Assembly (NCBI GenBank): GCA_951640165.1
Contig: OX621251.1
Location: 32,512,893-32,576,892 of the forward strand
Length of the DNA stretch: 64,000 bases
Direction: 5' to 3'
Source: Pseudoips prasinana
Lineage: Eukaryota; Arthropoda; Insecta; Lepidoptera; Nolidae
Part shown: positions 61,410 to 64,000 of the stretch, one piece after another
Numbering within the stretch: position 1 is the first letter of the stretch
Layout: every line of letters starts with the position of its first letter
Notes under the pieces: generated by a model
What the model was told of the DNA's origin: nothing
What the model saw: the letters and a program-made list of their open reading frames with translations, nothing else
Database searches by the model: none
Translations under genes and position numbers: made by a program

Positions 61410-61562
61410 TTAAACTTCTTTGGCTTCCAAAACTATATCGTTGGCATCGCCGCCGTAATGGTAATTAATTTCTCTATTGTTTAATATCAGAATGTTACAG
61501 CCATTCTGTAATTTGCTTTGGTATTGTTCCATATAATAACAGAATACATAGATTTTTCCAGA
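61410..61562 (-). CDS. Candidate terminal exon or small ORF (host)
   Basis: A 50-codon minus-strand frame closed by TAA at 61,412-61,410. Its last half reads NREINYHYGGDANDIVLEAK and EV-stop, with balanced composition in AT-rich DNA; the other two minus frames carry several stops. An internal ATG would give a 40-residue product (MEQYQSKLQNGCNI...). A ttacag|AATGGC acceptor-like site lies at its eleventh internal codon. AATAAA overlaps the stop region, too close to be the poly(A) signal. No family recognised. Could be the last exon of a minus-strand gene. Confidence 0.25.
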   Translation of the reverse strand, partial: SGKIYVFCYYMEQYQSKLQNGCNILILNNREINYHYGGDANDIVLEAKEV

Positions 61563-62160
61563 TCACTTTTCTTTTTTTAAGGGACATTTTTACCAGTCTA
61601 CAGTATATGGAATATCATTCTAAAAAAATACTGTCATATTGTCGTCACTGCTGTTTGATTTAATTAAAATAACTATTATATTTATAACAGCAGTCTACAT
61701 ATTTTTTATGCATATAAAAATTGAATAACAAACAAATTTTGTCCAGGTCTCTCGGAACTTCGCAGCACTGTGCATATCCCGACACTCAAGTGTCACGTTA
61801 CGTGTAGTGTCTGGTACAGTCGCAATGACACTCGTGACTGCTGTTTGCTCTAATTGCAAGTATTATTGGAGTGTATGAGTGTACCGGAGTCTGATACTGG
61901 TTCTGTAGTGTACTTCAACCTCTAGGCTCGAGTGTGTGTTTGTACTTTCATTTCCTCTTCGAACAGTTCCGCTGGGTCTTTTCAGTTGGGTTAAATTAAT
62001 TAACGACTTTCAAAATTATATATAATATATATGACTGTAAATATATTTGGCCATCGGTACAAGATAAGTTAGTCCGTCTCTCACTTTAAAAAAATCGTAG
62101 TCAGTGGCTATTTCTAAATGGAAAATTGCTGTCATTCTATTGCGGCCTATAGATACCATG
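61563..62160. other. No gene called
   Basis: 61,740-61,990 is less AT-rich and ends with ttccgctgggtcttttcagt, similar to the upstream part of LINE family I (8.26 kb). Otherwise unassigned. Confidence 0.35.
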
Positions 62161-62164
62161 ATTC

Positions 62165-62395
62165 ATCATCATCATTACAGTTAAAATAAGTGCACTGCTG
62201 GACAAGCCTCCTCCAAGAAAGATGATTCTTGGTGGAGGCTTGTCCAGCAGGAGGGATATGCCTTAATCGCCACGCTTGGCAGATAGGTTGGTGATCGCAG
62301 TAAAATAATCATAGTACTCAGAAGAAAGCTGTTGCCCAGCTCTGGTAGAAATTCCCTGGGGTCCACTTCTATGCCCCAACATACACAGCTCCAAT
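62165..62395 (-). mobile_element. RTE-related 3' end, family B copy 9, with fold-back duplication
   Basis: attcatcatcatcattacag tail side, then the conserved gcactgctggacaagcctcc followed by its own inverse, then gggatatgccttaatcgcca and ggttggtgatcgcagtaaaa. Confidence 0.7.
62195..62250. repeat. 25-bp near-perfect inverted repeat in family B
   Basis: Arms 62,195-62,219 and 62,226-62,250 match at 24 of 25, spacer agatga. Other B copies have the block once. Confidence 0.9.
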
Positions 62396-62421
62396 GTGAA
62401 TAAAACATCCACTCCATACGT

Positions 62422-62548
62422 TTTAGTCTGGGTGTAATTATCTATATAAGTATGTATTTACGAAAGAAAGGAGTTATCTGATTTCCATAGTACAAGCTCT
62501 GCTTAGTTTGGAATCAGATGGCCTTGTGTTAAAAATGTACCAGGAGGA
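62422..62548 (+). mobile_element. SINE D 3' body
   Basis: gtctgggtgtaattatctat, ttccatagtacaagctctgc and ttagtttggaatcagatggc. Head missing. Confidence 0.7.
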
Positions 62549-62555
62549 TTCTTTT

Positions 62556-62830
62556 TTGTGTAGGCCTTTTCCAGCTGAGGACGTCATTAGCTTGACATGA
62601 TAATGGGCGGGCAATCCAGAGCCCTCCCAGGGTACGTGTATCAAACATCTGGGACATAGTGCAAAAGGGCGTTCCCGGGGCTCCCCCCATTAGGCGCCAA
62701 GAAAAGTCCATGGCAGGTAGGTTTAGTCGGTGCGAGTCCGACATACTCACCCGTAGACATTTTTTGCGGGTGGCATGAGTAGGCATTCCCCCTGCCTTAC
62801 AAAAAAAAAAGGTTGACATGATAAGAGCTA
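62556..62830 (+). mobile_element. Family B-like terminal end, split by family H
   Basis: gtaggccttttccagctgag, gacgtcattagcttgacatg, then at 62,813 ttgacatgataagagct. The intervening 209 bases are family H. Confidence 0.6.
62604..62812 (+). mobile_element. Poly(A) retroposon, family H, with perfect 12-bp target duplication
   Basis: 209 bp from tgggcgggcaatccagagcc through cccggggctccccccattag, gtaggtttagtcggtgcgag and ttttgcgggtgg to a poly(A). ttgacatgataa is present at 62,592-62,603 and 62,813-62,824. Confidence 0.85.
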
Positions 62831-63063
62831 TAATTGCCAAAGTATTTACCAAAATCTCTGGTTACATGTATTGTAATAGATATTTTTAAATTATAGTATC
62901 TACACGTGGAAACACATGAATCGTATTTTCTGCGTTCTCTCGAATATAAAATTGAGATGTTTTCGGAAAGCATTCAATGAGAAAAGTTTACGATCCAATA
63001 CCCACGTGCTTGTTATTCATAACTCTGAATCACTGTTTAAACCAGACTCTGACTTTATTTCCT

Positions 63064-63192
63064 CTGACTGGACTGGTAGTCTAGTGGTTAGTGGACCCTG
63101 ACGGCTAAACTAGAGGTTGTGGGTTCGATCCCCACCTAAGAATCGTTGTGCGATAAGCACGATTGATGGTTCTGTGTGTGAGTGTAATTTAC
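63064..63192 (+). mobile_element. SINE D2 head and body, truncated
   Basis: ggtagtctagtggttagtgg (A box), gaggttgtgggttcgatccc (B box), then taagcacgattgatggttct. It joins a Helitron 3' fragment in inverse (ccacggttttacccgcatta) at about 63,191. Confidence 0.7.
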
Positions 63193-63256
63193 CACGGTTT
63201 TACCCGCATTAAACCCTATGCCTATTCTTGTTTCATTTTTTTTGTTATCAATTATT

Positions 63257-63558
63257 ACATATAATAAAATCGTAGGAGAGTGAAAACTGTACATTGAATA
63301 TTTTTGTAGGATACTTGGGGCGATCTACATTCGATATCGAAGCCAAAAATATAGTTTTTAGAATTTTTGTCTGTTTGTCTACATGTATGACCGGGCTAAA
63401 CTCAAAAAGTACTGCATAGATTTACTTCAAATTTGCATGAATATTGCTAAGAGTACGGTTCAACATATAGGCTACATATTATCACGCTATCACCAACGGG
63501 GGAGGAGCTGTGATAATTTATAAAATTTTACGCGGGTATAACGGCGGGGCACAACTAG
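63257..63558 (+). mobile_element. Helitron, subfamily J copy 4
   Basis: acatataataaaatcgtagg, aggatacttggggcgatcta, gaccgggctaaactcaaaaa, tcaccaacgggggaggagct, cgcgggtataacggcggggc, CTAG at 63,555-63,558, next base T. Confidence 0.75.
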
Positions 63559-63647
63559 TTATTGAATATTATGAATAAAAATGTCTTATAAAAGTATTAA
63601 TTATTACAGTTTATGGATGCTAATGTGAATATTACACTTTTTTCTTG

Positions 63648-63835
63648 ACCGGCCTGTTGGTTAGTGACCCTGACTGCTACGCCGGAGGTTGTGGGTTCGA
63701 TTCCCACACGGGACAAATCTTTGTGTGATGAACACGATAATTTGTTCTGTGTCTGGGTGTAATTTATCTATAACATGTATGTATTTAGAAATATATAAGT
63801 ATGTTTATCAGTTGTCTGGTTGCCATAGTACAGAA
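63648..63835 (+). mobile_element. SINE D2, best copy
   Basis: ggcctgttggttagtgaccc (A box), ggttgtgggttcgattccca (B box), gatgaacacgataatttgtt, gtctgggtgtaatttatcta and cagttgtctggttgccatag. Confidence 0.75.
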
Positions 63836-64000
63836 TCAGAATCAGAATTATTTATTTGCTAAAACATGGTAATATTGGTGTTACATAATTATGCTCTACA
63901 TATTCTGTCATAAATATATGACGTGCAAATTTTAATACATGCTTAATAATAAAAAAATATTTTGTTAATTGGAATTAAATTAAACTCTTAATAATACTAT
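63836..64000 (-). mobile_element. LINE 3' end, cut by the window edge
   Basis: (AGAATC)n followed by agaattatttatttgctaaa looks like the inverse of a tailed LINE 3' UTR, as at 16.45 kb. Confidence 0.4.

Overview
This window looks like lepidopteran (butterfly or moth) nuclear DNA. It is AT-rich and has no prokaryotic gene organisation, no operons and no long cellular reading frames. Nearly every recognisable block is an interspersed repeat of a kind typical of Lepidoptera: RTE-type retrotransposon 3' ends with (GAT)n tails, poly(A)-tailed repeats carrying TTACCATCAGGTGA, tRNA-derived SINEs and small Helitrons ending in CTAG. I could not identify the species. The retrotransposon calls rest on translated motifs; the family letters (A, B, C...) are my own labels for groups of similar copies found inside this window.

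Layout. 1-6,000: old LINE 3' ends, one Helitron and SINE F copies. 6,000-9,500: LINE 3' UTR family I, one copy nested inside an RTE 3' end. 9,500-23,500: dense tRNA-like SINEs (C, D, F, M), a 5S-rRNA-like SINE (G) and RTE-type ends (A, B). 23,500-31,200: LINE relics, one flanked by a target-site duplication inside a SINE, a double palindrome (28.38-28.75 kb) and several Helitrons. 31,200-36,000: the most repeat-poor part. 36,000-43,800: the most rearranged part, with three abutting Helitrons (38.3-39.0 kb), a long-TIR element carrying a 76-bp minisatellite (40.3-41.1 kb) and an inverted duplication whose two blocks are in permuted order (41.1-42.6 kb). 43,800-53,400: more SINE and Helitron nesting. 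53,440-55,930: the best-preserved retrotransposon, with a 593-codon reverse transcriptase ORF. 55,900-64,000: two candidate host exons, further LINE relics, SINEs and Helitrons.

Host genes. None can be named. The best candidate is a 30-codon signal-peptide-like first exon at 56,166-56,255 (minus strand) ending at a GTGAGT donor. A weaker one is a 50-codon open segment at 61,410-61,562 (minus strand). If both are real the window spans the end of one minus-strand gene and the start of another, with the large LINE inside the second gene's first intron. This is inference.

The elements relate to one another mainly through nesting. LINEs sit in SINEs (26.5 and 59.6 kb), Helitrons sit in SINEs and RTE ends (49.8 and 29.0 kb), and a poly(A)-tailed repeat sits in an RTE end with a perfect 12-bp duplication (62.6 kb). 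These give a relative age order. A second theme is a series of near-perfect inverted duplications with short spacers inside repeat copies, mostly absent from sister copies, which looks like fold-back template switching.
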